39,622 bases of DNA. Source: Gammaproteobacteria bacterium. GTDB lineage: Bacteria; Pseudomonadota; Gammaproteobacteria; GRL18. Where the stretch lies: contig JADGDG010000031.1 of the NCBI GenBank assembly GCA_016744995.1, forward strand, positions 1 through 39,622. The letters are read 5' to 3'. A program made the position numbers and the translations under genes. The notes beneath the pieces were generated by a model. It was not told the origin of the DNA. It was given only the letters and a program-made list of their open reading frames with translations, and made no database searches. Below, piece after piece: positions 23,594-31,067 of the stretch; positions within the stretch are counted from its first letter, which is position 1, and every line of letters starts with the position of its first letter.

Positions 23594-26500
23594 GTATCAG
23601 GATCTCCTGACGATTTGTATACAGCGGCTTATAAACCCTTTCTATACGCTGCTGCCAGCACGATTCCCATGGCGGTTCTTGTGAACTATCACCCCAGAAC
23701 CAGTGAACATAAGGATCACTGCCCAGCCCCTGCATGAGAAAATTATCCTGCCAGAAAGCAGCAAAGCTAAAATCTGTTAAGGGTTTATTTACCGCCTGTT
23801 TTTTTGCATTGATTTTAATATAACAATGTTTCTGCCCTAATGTCGCATTAAGCAATAACGGCTGCTGCATACCCTCCTTCCAGCATTGGATCAGCTCTGA
23901 CAGAATATTTTCAGCAGACTCTGCTGCATCTGCTTTGAGAGGTTCAAAATAAATATTTAGTATTGAATGCTGTGCTGTTTTTTTATCTACAGGCCCACGA
24001 AAAATTCCCTGTGTACGGACATTTTCAGAAACAATTTGAGCCACAAGATGATAAATCCATAAACGGATATCATCCTTACCTTTAGGACTTGCCAGCCGCC
24101 AGAAAAATAGTTGTTCACCCAGCATGGGCAATTCAGCATTAATCTGCACACCTGCTATTGTGCAAGTAACAGGTTTTATTGTGATCTGTTGATCCTGCAT
24201 CACAGACTCAATATGTGCGGCAAACTCGACTGCCTGCTCCTGCCAATTTGTCAGCTCCTCTTCTGCATTAGGGGTATCAGGCAAGGTTCCACTGCGCTTG
24301 AAACCCAGAATAAGCTCATTCATTGTCTGTTCATCGGCATCATCAGACAGAGCAGTTTTGATAATGGCCTCCTGAATCAAATAGCGATCCAGATGATTGG
24401 AGATAAAAGGTTCACTATCCTCAGGAGTCATTGCACTGGGATCTTCAAAATATAAACCCAGACAATTTTGCGCAAATTGCCGACAGGGGTTATCAAAAAA
24501 CTGCACCAGTTGTTCTACTGAGACAATGAGTTCATCCTCATTCTTAGCCAGATCAGCATCAATTGTCTGTAAATTGCTTCTGGGTAAACTGGTATCACTT
24601 AATTTGAGCCAGTTAGCATTAAAACTGGGCCATTTTCCTTGATAATTCAAGCGACTGAATGCCTGCATCGGAACATTAAATAACTGTCCTGTTCTTGATG
24701 AAAGATTTTCTGAGCCAGAACTCAGTTGCCAACCATAGGCTTTTTCCAGGTAGTCCATAAACTCCTGTAATACCAGAGAAGGTTCACGAGTATTATTGGT
24801 CTTAATATCGTGTCCCTGATAACTCAGATAGAATTTATCCCGACAGGATATTATTGCTTCAAGAAATAGATATCGATCATCACCCCGCCTGGAGCGATCA
24901 CCTTTTCTGGGTGGCTCCATGGCCATTAAATCAAAACCAATGGGCTGGCGCTGTCGGGGGAATTCACCATCATTAAGACCCAGCACTGCAATAACCCGAA
25001 ATGGTATACTGCGCATAGGCACCATGGAACAAAAGGTTACCTGACCAGTCATAAACTGTCGCCCCGGCTCGGGCTGGTTAAAATGATTCAAAAGATAATC
25101 ACGAATAACCGTTAGAGGTATTTTATTGTTATACTCTGCCTGAGAGGTATATTCTGACAAATCATCAATCGCCTGTTGAATGATCTGCTGGGCATTATTG
25201 TCAACTGTTAATGTGCTGAACAGGCTTTCTTTGGTCTGCTGTAAAAATTGTGTCCACTGCTCAGGTGTACGAGCTAACTGTAGTTCCCGGGCACAATATT
25301 GTAATTGTTCTAATAATTCAAAATAACGCCCCAGTAACAGCGCGTCATCACCTTCAACATCGGGCAGAAGCAGCTGCTGCTGATACAGGCTTGCCTGATC
25401 ACTATGAGCAAAGCCCAGCAACAGGCGTTCCAATCCCTGTTTCCAGGTAAACATATCATTAGTAACAGCATTGCCTGAGAGAATGCGCTGTTTATGATCC
25501 GCATCCAATCCCCAGTGAATTGCGGCATGATTCATCCAGCGTTCTAATATCAGCAGATCATCTTCAGCAAACGAAAATTTATCCTGCAATGCTGGTAAGC
25601 GAAGATATGAGAGGATCTGACTAACCTGAAAACGACTATCAGGCAGATCCAGTAAGTCAATAAATGCCTGCACCAACGGCTCAGAATCTTTCAGAGTTCG
25701 GTCAGCAATTGAACAGGGTAATGGTGGAACCTTCTCACTCCAGTCATTCCAACCATGAGCAAAAACCGCATCAACATAGGGGGCATAATTTTCAATATTT
25801 GGGCACATCACCAATATATCTTTTGGTGTGAGTGTCTTATCATCGTTTAACTGGTGCAATAACCAGTCATGCAAAGCCTGAATTTCACGCAGCACACTAT
25901 GGGCTGAATTAATTGAAATACTATCATCAATCAGAGCTTCAGTGTGCTTTGCCTGTGATGATGTTCGAGCATCATGAAGCTTGAGTATATCGGTTTGAAT
26001 ATGTTCTAAAACTGTTACCGCTTTGGCACTTTCAAGAGAACGATCTTCCGGAGATTCATAGACAGGAATTTCAATACTGGTGTGTTCCTGCAAAAGGAAT
26101 AAGAAATCTTTTCCCTGAGCGCCAAGATTTGCTAATAAGGGGTTGCTCAGTGCAGGATCTGCTGCTTCAACAACTGAGAGATCCTGGCACTTTAACCAGC
26201 GATAGAATTGTTCTTTGGCCTGTGCTTTATCTGTTTTTAAATCCCCCCAGTATTCGATACAGGGATTCAGATGAAAAAAGTGGATCTGGACGTGTTGACC
26301 CAGTTCACTTAAGAATTCCAGCCATAATGGCGGCAAGGTATTAATGCCAAACAGACTGATACGCTGAGGCAGATGAAACTCATGATGCCCATCGTCTTTC
26401 AGCGCCTGTATTGACTGCTTCAGCAAACGTATGGGATGTAGAGGATCCTGTTGAACCAATAGTTGCCAGAGGTAAGCCTGCCAATGTGTGACTTCTTCAC

Positions 26501-26999
26501 CTCTTTCCCAGCTCAACAGCCAGTCAGGACGAAAAATTAAGTATTGCTCAAATAAGTCTGCAATTTGGCATGCAAGCTGGAAGCGTTTATCTTCTGAGCC
26601 AGACTTATCATTATCGCCAGAATCCTGCTCTGATCTGCCTAACCAATAATCACTGGCTTCCTGACAGAGGGGGTTATTGATAACAGCATCACTGCTCAGT
26701 AATTCATACAACCGCCAGCTCAGAACTTCACGAGTATAGCTTGATTGTTCCGGTACATTTTCACTACCCAGAACCAGCCTGATCTGATTCCAGAAAAACT
26801 GCACCGGCAGACTAAAACTCAGGTTCATACTGATCCCCCGACTTTCAGCCAGTTTAAGACTTAGCCAGTGCTGCATGCCTTTGCTTTGAACCAGAATAAT
26901 TTCTTCACTCAGTATATGACTATTGTTACCCGTCTGCATGACGCGTTGAAGTAAAAAAACCAGATTTTCAAGTCGGTTGGCGGGGTAGATATTGATCAA
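23586..26999 (-). CDS. recC: RecBCD enzyme subunit RecC
   Basis: The protein of about 1137 residues (Escherichia coli 1122) has the RecC layout: an inactive helicase-like fold with VQSKGMQHWLSLKLAE near the N-terminus, the central LPCSIADRTL, the VTFCSMVPMRSIPFRVIAVLGLNDGEFPR block, and the QLVQFFDNPCRQFAQN stretch near the nuclease-like domain. I start it at the TTG at 26999, since AGGA lies 7 bases upstream and the product then begins MINIYPANRLENL, like RecC homologues (Escherichia coli MLRVYHSNRLD). An upstream in-frame TTG at 27035 would add 12 residues that do not fit the family. RecC recognises Chi; the local Chi cannot be deduced here. Confidence 0.95.
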   Translation of the reverse strand: MINIYPANRLENLVFLLQRVMQTGNNSHILSEEIILVQSKGMQHWLSLKLAESRGISMNLSFSLPVQFFWNQIRLVLGSENVPEQSSYTREVLSWRLYELLSSDAVINNPLCQEASDYWLGRSEQDSGDNDKSGSEDKRFQLACQIADLFEQYLIFRPDWLLSWERGEEVTHWQAYLWQLLVQQDPLHPIRLLKQSIQALKDDGHHEFHLPQRISLFGINTLPPLWLEFLSELGQHVQIHFFHLNPCIEYWGDLKTDKAQAKEQFYRWLKCQDLSVVEAADPALSNPLLANLGAQGKDFLFLLQEHTSIEIPVYESPEDRSLESAKAVTVLEHIQTDILKLHDARTSSQAKHTEALIDDSISINSAHSVLREIQALHDWLLHQLNDDKTLTPKDILVMCPNIENYAPYVDAVFAHGWNDWSEKVPPLPCSIADRTLKDSEPLVQAFIDLLDLPDSRFQVSQILSYLRLPALQDKFSFAEDDLLILERWMNHAAIHWGLDADHKQRILSGNAVTNDMFTWKQGLERLLLGFAHSDQASLYQQQLLLPDVEGDDALLLGRYFELLEQLQYCARELQLARTPEQWTQFLQQTKESLFSTLTVDNNAQQIIQQAIDDLSEYTSQAEYNNKIPLTVIRDYLLNHFNQPEPGRQFMTGQVTFCSMVPMRSIPFRVIAVLGLNDGEFPRQRQPIGFDLMAMEPPRKGDRSRRGDDRYLFLEAIISCRDKFYLSYQGHDIKTNNTREPSLVLQEFMDYLEKAYGWQLSSGSENLSSRTGQLFNVPMQAFSRLNYQGKWPSFNANWLKLSDTSLPRSNLQTIDADLAKNEDELIVSVEQLVQFFDNPCRQFAQNCLGLYFEDPSAMTPEDSEPFISNHLDRYLIQEAIIKTALSDDADEQTMNELILGFKRSGTLPDTPNAEEELTNWQEQAVEFAAHIESVMQDQQITIKPVTCTIAGVQINAELPMLGEQLFFWRLASPKGKDDIRLWIYHLVAQIVSENVRTQGIFRGPVDKKTAQHSILNIYFEPLKADAAESAENILSELIQCWKEGMQQPLLLNATLGQKHCYIKINAKKQAVNKPLTDFSFAAFWQDNFLMQGLGSDPYVHWFWGDSSQEPPWESCWQQRIERVYKPLYTNRQEILIHE

Positions 27000-27174
27000 G
27001 TGAATTCCTGTTGCCTTTGCATATGCAATAAGCAAGCAACATTATCACTAAATCTAATATCAAACAATGTTTCTCAACCAGGAGAATGGGCATCATGTCT
27101 GCTTAGAGATAGGGGAATTGTTACCTGCCATTGGTGACATAGATTACACAAAAAGGCCATTTGCATGCTTATTT

Positions 27175-27771
27175 TTAGTTAAATGAACTTTCTCTATCTC
27201 GTTTTTCTTTCATTGCATGCCAGATACTTTTAACATCAACCACTCTTTCCTCATTGCACAATAGGGTAATGAGTATTTGTTCTATGGCGGCATAAAGGCA
27301 AAACACCACAGCCACTTTATAAGGCCAGTCTAATAAACCGGTAAATAATAAAAAATAGCCAACAATGGTTAATACGACTGCAAGTTTAGCACTGATTGTA
27401 TGATAGCTGGTCCATGTTCTGAATTTTATCAGCCCGACTAAAACAGGCAGGGTAAAACAGCTGATTATGATAAGAATATAAGTTTTTTCACGTAATAAGA
27501 TCTCAGGCCAGAGCAGCCACGCAGCAATTGCCATGGTAATATAAACCAGAAAATCCCCCCAACTATCCAGTTGGGCACCTAATTCAGATACCAGATTAAA
27601 ACGCCTGGCCAGATAACCGTCCAGAATATCAGTCATTTCAGTGGCAATCAAAAGGATCATAAAAAATATGGGCAGCTGGCTGAACGCAAGATATAATAAT
27701 ATCGGCACCATCAAAAGGCGAATCGAACTGATAATATTTGGCAAATTTCGATAAATTCGTGGATTTAACAT
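27175..27771 (-). CDS. CDP-alcohol phosphatidyltransferase (PgsA-like)
   Basis: The 198-residue membrane protein contains the CDP-alcohol phosphotransferase signature D-G-x2-A-R-x8-G-x3-D-x3-D as DGYLARRFNLVSELGAQLDS plus WGD. Several membrane helices follow. It joins a CDP-diacylglycerol to an alcohol, as in phosphatidylglycerolphosphate or cardiolipin synthesis; the exact alcohol cannot be told. The ATG at 27771 gives an N-terminus like family members (MLNPRIYRNLPNIISSIRLL); a TTG five codons upstream is the only longer choice. It is read in the same direction as recC but 139 bp away beyond it, so probably a separate unit. Confidence 0.85.
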   Translation of the reverse strand: MLNPRIYRNLPNIISSIRLLMVPILLYLAFSQLPIFFMILLIATEMTDILDGYLARRFNLVSELGAQLDSWGDFLVYITMAIAAWLLWPEILLREKTYILIIISCFTLPVLVGLIKFRTWTSYHTISAKLAVVLTIVGYFLLFTGLLDWPYKVAVVFCLYAAIEQILITLLCNEERVVDVKSIWHAMKEKRDRESSFN

Positions 27772-27823
27772 GTGTACAAATCGCAAATCACAAAGGGGTT
27801 AATTTACTATATTTATACAACCA

Positions 27824-27971
27824 GTATACCCCATTTTTTGCAATGGTATATAGTGGTATACATTTCCTGGAAATGGTCACATATACATATATGCTCACAC
27901 AACGCCTGTGATGCTCCAAAAAGGTCATACACCTCTTTGAGGTGCCGCAGGAATTGTGCCTTGAATTCAAG
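27824..27971 (+). other. Cluster of inverted repeats; candidate structured RNA or regulatory region
   Basis: Successive palindromes fill this non-coding stretch. GTATACC (27824-27830) pairs with GGTATAC (27855-27861), with CCATT/AATGG nested inside. CATTTCCTGGAAATG occupies 27861-27875. A composite stem joins CACAA (27898-27902) with TTGTG (27954-27958) and CCTG (27905-27908) with CAGG (27948-27951), enclosing the hairpin CACCTC-TTT-GAGGTG (27930-27944). CTTGAATTCAAG closes it at 27960-27971. The composite stem-loop looks like a folded RNA of about 60 nt. It lies between divergent genes. No match to a known RNA family is recognised. Confidence 0.4.
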
Positions 27972-28050
27972 TAAAACCTAAACACATTGAATAGTTACAA
28001 ATACATTTAATAATCAACTGCTATACTCAAAGATAAATAGGAAATTTTAT

Positions 28051-28461
28051 ATGAAATATTTAGCAATGCTTTTATTATTCTTAAGCTCAGCCAATGTATC
28101 AGCAGAAAAGATTGCCTGCCTCCCCAGTGGATACATTAATGCAGACGGACGTGAGTTGCAGGTTTCTGCCGGGACCTTATTAAAACAGGGAGTCAAACCA
28201 GCTCCCCTGGACACCGTATATTACCTGTTTTCACCCAGAACACTTTCCGGTTTATGGGAAGGTGGAAAAACAAGTACATTTGCTGGAGTCGGCACTGGTA
28301 AATTAACACTCATAGACACAAACTCAGATGGCTGGGAAGAATATCGTAATAATTATTCCAATGTAAAAGTTATGGTGAACAGAGACAGAAGTTTAGTCCA
28401 GCATACCATTACAGACCGTTCTCAGATAAACACCACAATGTATCAGTGCATAAAAAAATAA
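28051..28461 (+). CDS. Small secreted protein of unknown function
   Basis: The 136-residue protein has a clear Sec signal peptide (MKYLAMLLLFLSSANVSA, likely cut before EKIACLP). The mature part has two cysteines, one near each end (Cys24 and the Cys in TMYQCIKK), which could form a disulphide, and looks beta-rich (TSTFAGVGTGKLTLID). GGA lies about 10 bases ahead of the ATG. It precedes the iron-storage cluster on the same strand but has no Fur box and nothing in its sequence ties it to iron. Family not recognised. Confidence 0.65.
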   Translation: MKYLAMLLLFLSSANVSAEKIACLPSGYINADGRELQVSAGTLLKQGVKPAPLDTVYYLFSPRTLSGLWEGGKTSTFAGVGTGKLTLIDTNSDGWEEYRNNYSNVKVMVNRDRSLVQHTITDRSQINTTMYQCIKK

Positions 28462-28556
28462 AATAATATCGTAAATTAAATAGTACACTGCGTTCTAATT
28501 ATTTTTTAATATGCTAAAATCCTTTAATCTCACTATTTAGTTAAATACCTATTATT

Positions 28557-28886
28557 ATGCAAGCAATTGACCTCTTTCTTGAAATTGGAAAAACCCTCAA
28601 AATCATCCATTATGTTCCAGGGCGAATTCGACTGCGTTTTTCAAAAGGCAGCATTCCCTTAATTAAACAATTTTCTAAGATGGATTCATTTAAAGAGATA
28701 TCCGTTGAGCAGTTTATTGATTCGTTAAGCGGTATTGATAATGTTAAGGTGAATAAACTTGTCGGTTCCGCAACCATTCAATATGATCCTGAAAAATGGA
28801 ATAAATCCATGTGGGAAAATTTGTGTGCCGGTCAAAGTGATCCTGAACTCAGTCAAAAAATAAGTGATGCAATAAACAACACTTAA
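28557..28886 (+). CDS. HMA-like small protein with RIR motif (FezC-like)
   Basis: The 109-residue protein has a heavy-metal-associated (ferredoxin-like) fold pattern: strand with HYVPGRIRLRFS (residues 18-29), helix, then GIDNVKVNKLVGSATIQYDP. The metal-binding CxxC of true HMA domains is absent, and H18-x2-P-x-R23-I-R25 stands in its place. The same H-x2-P-x-R-I-R motif occurs at residues 11-18 of the P-type ATPase encoded 2.2 kb downstream, so the two are related. Ferrosome clusters carry such HMA-like proteins (FezC) with Arg in place of Cys, to the best of my knowledge. It lies upstream of the Fur-type promoter at 28911, so it may be expressed separately. There is no clear ribosome binding site. 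Confidence 0.7.
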   Translation: MQAIDLFLEIGKTLKIIHYVPGRIRLRFSKGSIPLIKQFSKMDSFKEISVEQFIDSLSGIDNVKVNKLVGSATIQYDPEKWNKSMWENLCAGQSDPELSQKISDAINNT

Positions 28887-28910
28887 CTAGCAAACTCCGA
28901 GCGCTCTATA

Positions 28911-28940
28911 TTGACAATCATTATCAATACCATTTAGAAT
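28911..28940 (+). promoter_or_regulatory. Promoter with overlapping Fur-box-like site ahead of the fez-type operon
   Basis: TTGACA (28911-28916) and TAGAAT (28935-28940) are 18 bp apart. The spacer starts with AATCATTATCAATAC, so positions about 28912-28930 resemble the Fur consensus GATAATGATTATCATTATC. Fur with iron would block this promoter. The next gene starts at 28980 with a good GAGG ribosome binding site. Confidence 0.7.
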
Positions 28941-28979
28941 ACGATTTCCAGTTACTTCTTTTACTGCCTGAGGTACCAG

Positions 28980-29726
28980 ATGTCCGTAAATTTTGATGAG
29001 AAGCTGCTTCTCAGCCAAAAAATTGATCCTGATTTTGACGAACCATTACTCAATCAAATCCTAAGAATTGCTATCTATGATGAGTATCATGCCTTTGAGT
29101 TTTACACCCAGGTTATTAATAAATTTGGCGCCGTCACCCCTTTCGTTAATATTGTTGAAGCTGAAAAACAGCACTACACTGCATTACTTATGCTGGCAGA
29201 AAAATACCAGGTAGAGCCCCCGGTAAATGATTGGGCTGAACGCTTAGAAATCCCAAATTCTCTCATTGAATGTAATGAAGTCGGTGTTGCCGCCGAGATT
29301 GATAACATAGCCATGTATGATCATTTATTAATGCATACCCAGCAGGCTGATATTCAGGATATCCTGTTTCACTTACAGGCTGCGTCCTACAATAACCACC
29401 TGCCTGCATTCAGAAAAGCCGTAGCAAGAGCATCTCATGCAAGTGCACAATCTGCCTCCAACTCTCCAATGGATCAGCCAGCTAACTCAGCAACAGATGA
29501 TCTATCTGGAAAAATGGAAGAATATAAAGCACTCCTCCAATCCATGATGAGTGGCAATATTGATCAGGCTGAACTGGCAAAACTTATGTCAAGCGGTAAT
29601 ATGTCATTAATTGCCGGTCTGCTTATGGGCGGTTTGGGAACCCTGTTATTTAATAATATGAGCAATGATTCTAATGATGCATCAAGCACCGACGCAACTG
29701 ATGCAGAAACAGAGACTACGGAATAA
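28980..29726 (+). CDS. Ferritin-like (DUF2202-type) protein with C-terminal membrane segment
   Basis: The 248-residue protein begins with a ferritin-like four-helix domain (about 22-150). Candidate diiron ligands are Glu35 in IYDEYHAFE, Glu62 and His65 in VEAEKQH, Glu100 and Glu106 in NEVGVAAEIDN, and His140 in NNHLPAF. This matches the DUF2202 family. After a Ser/Ala/Pro linker, residues 209-226 form a Gly-rich hydrophobic span (SLIAGLLMGGLGTLLFNN), then an acidic Asp/Glu/Thr tail. It is the first gene after the Fur-type promoter, with GAGG 6 bases before the ATG. A membrane-anchored iron-binding or iron-oxidising role at an iron-storage compartment is inferred. Ferritin-like proteins are not part of the minimal ferrosome set as I know it. 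Confidence 0.8.
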   Translation: MSVNFDEKLLLSQKIDPDFDEPLLNQILRIAIYDEYHAFEFYTQVINKFGAVTPFVNIVEAEKQHYTALLMLAEKYQVEPPVNDWAERLEIPNSLIECNEVGVAAEIDNIAMYDHLLMHTQQADIQDILFHLQAASYNNHLPAFRKAVARASHASAQSASNSPMDQPANSATDDLSGKMEEYKALLQSMMSGNIDQAELAKLMSSGNMSLIAGLLMGGLGTLLFNNMSNDSNDASSTDATDAETETTE

Positions 29727-29733
29727 TTACCTC

Positions 29734-29868
29734 ATGAAAAGAGAACCATTTCTAATAGGTGCTATTGCCGGAGTCGCTATTTTTTATTTTTTAAAAAAAT
29801 TAACACCCAGAAAAAGAAGCTCCAAACAAGTCAAAAAAACAAATACCTCCCCGGGAGACAAAGTCTAA
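29734..29868 (+). CDS. 44-residue single-span membrane protein with basic tail
   Basis: The ATG at 29734, 8 bp after the ferritin-like gene, opens a 44-residue frame (MKREPFLIGAIAGVAIFYFLKK onward in outline) with one hydrophobic span at about 6-20 and a strongly basic tail (PRKRSSKQVKK). A longer in-frame start at 29665 would overlap the previous gene and break the typical layout. Its stop overlaps the next start by one base (TAATG). The pattern of short membrane span plus charged tail recurs in the next three genes and at 36837. Function unknown; position suggests a membrane component of the iron-storage body. Confidence 0.65.
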   Translation: MKREPFLIGAIAGVAIFYFLKKLTPRKRSSKQVKKTNTSPGDKV

Positions 29869-30050
29869 TGGCAATACCCTATTTACTCGGATTAACAGTA
29901 GGAAGCATTGCTGTGATCAGCTGGAAACACTTAAAAGCAGAAAAAATTACTTTATCTGAAGCTGAAGCAGTTCAAGGATCTGAAACCGATCCAGTTTCAG
30001 ATACAAAAAAAACTTCCTCAACAAGTTCCTCAAAAAAACAAAAGGCATAA
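29868..30050 (+). CDS. 60-residue single-span membrane protein
   Basis: Begins MAIPYLLGLTVGSIAVISWKH, one Gly-containing hydrophobic span at residues 4-19, then a hydrophilic tail with acidic (LSEAEAVQGSETDP) and Lys/Ser-rich (KKTSSTSSSKKQKA) parts. It starts within the stop codon of the previous gene and ends 3 bp before the next, so it belongs to one operon. It resembles in design the 65-residue protein at 37128 and the 36-residue protein at 36837. No family recognised. Confidence 0.7.
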   Translation: MAIPYLLGLTVGSIAVISWKHLKAEKITLSEAEAVQGSETDPVSDTKKTSSTSSSKKQKA

Positions 30051-30053
30051 AAC

Positions 30054-30464
30054 ATGGCAGACAGTTATCTCATAAACACAGGTGATCCCCGTTCAGTCAC
30101 CGGGCATGTTGTCAGCGGTGCTTTTGCATCTGGAATTATTTCCAGTACCGTTAATTACAAAAAGTACCAAAATGGTGAAATTGGTTATGCTAAGGCAATA
30201 CAAAATACAGTAAAAGTAACCACTCAGGGCGGTATTGCAACAGGTGCAGCTATTTCAGCAACCAATCACCTGGGACCCAATGGCGGCGGCTTATTTCAGG
30301 CATTAACTGCTATTAGCCTGGGTATGGCTGGTATTTATGCAGTTGAAGTTGCCGATCAAATGATAACAAAAAGCTTATCAGAAAGTACCGATGAGTCACT
30401 TGAATCCTCTGATGTAAATGAAGCAGAGCATGATGATGAAGACACCATTGCAAGTGGCGAGTGA
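30054..30464 (+). CDS. Gly-rich membrane protein with acidic C-terminal tail
   Basis: The 136-residue protein has Gly/Ala-rich hydrophobic segments (about 17-33, 55-70 and 80-103) and a very acidic tail (SESTDESLESSDVNEAEHDDEDTIASGE in two parts, residues 108-136). Gly-rich membrane segments with acidic tails recall the magnetite-binding proteins of magnetosomes and small proteins of ferrosome clusters; this is resemblance of design, not a family match. An acidic tail facing the lumen could bind iron. It starts 3 bp after the previous stop. Confidence 0.7.
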   Translation: MADSYLINTGDPRSVTGHVVSGAFASGIISSTVNYKKYQNGEIGYAKAIQNTVKVTTQGGIATGAAISATNHLGPNGGGLFQALTAISLGMAGIYAVEVADQMITKSLSESTDESLESSDVNEAEHDDEDTIASGE

Positions 30465-30465
30465 G

Positions 30466-31026
30466 ATGCCTCAAAATACTTCTTTTATAAACCAGGATAC
30501 TCAAAACCAGAGCAGTCAAAACGAAACTCATCAAGCAGATAATAATACAATGCAATTCTCTGAATCAATAAATAATGGCACGCCGGGAAACCCGACCAAT
30601 GAACAAGCTGCTGGTACATGCCCGCTCTTTGGTGCAAGCAGACAGCCCCGTCAGCCAAACCCTTACTATGCAGCTCCTTCAAATGAACCTCAGGCGGCTA
30701 TGCAGCCTTTTGGAAAACAAACTATGAATAATCCCTACATAACAACACAAAACCCATCACAGGCTTCATTGCAAAATCCAAATTTACCCAATAATGCTCC
30801 AGTAGCTCAAGCTCTGCCCGATGCCAGCTCAGCAACTAGTGATTTTATTAAAGGCGCTCTCATTGGTGCTGCTGTAACCTACCTGCTGAACAATGAAAAA
30901 GTTCAAAATGCCCTGTTTAAAACCGCGGCTAAAACATCCAGCATGTTTCAAACAGGGATGGAAGAAGTCAAAGAACGTTATGAAGATGCTAAAGCGGAAG
31001 CTGCTGCGAACAACATGGATGTTTAA
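30466..31026 (+). CDS. Asn/Gln/Pro-rich protein with one membrane segment (ferrosome-associated candidate)
   Basis: The 186-residue protein, starting at the ATG one base after the previous stop, has a long low-complexity N-terminal part rich in Asn, Gln, Pro and Ser (1-120), with one Cys in AAGTCPLFG. A short Gly/Ala span follows (about 126-138, DFIKGALIGAAVTYLL), then an amphipathic helix (VKERYEDAKAEAAANN). The C-terminal third is like YtxH-type small membrane proteins. An earlier in-frame ATG at 30418 would overlap the previous gene by 47 bp and is less likely. It directly precedes the P-type ATPase gene. Disordered N-terminal parts often recruit partners. Confidence 0.7.
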   Translation: MPQNTSFINQDTQNQSSQNETHQADNNTMQFSESINNGTPGNPTNEQAAGTCPLFGASRQPRQPNPYYAAPSNEPQAAMQPFGKQTMNNPYITTQNPSQASLQNPNLPNNAPVAQALPDASSATSDFIKGALIGAAVTYLLNNEKVQNALFKTAAKTSSMFQTGMEEVKERYEDAKAEAAANNMDV

Positions 31027-31067
31027 TATTTTAAGCATCATCAGAGTAAAAGCAGGCAATTAAAGAA

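Noticed and set aside
28980..29726. Encapsulated ferritin of an encapsulin system
   Set aside because: No encapsulin shell gene is nearby and the protein has a membrane span rather than a short targeting peptide.
29665..29733. Longer start for the 44-residue membrane protein
   Set aside because: It would overlap the ferritin-like gene by more than 60 bp in another frame and put odd residues before the membrane span.
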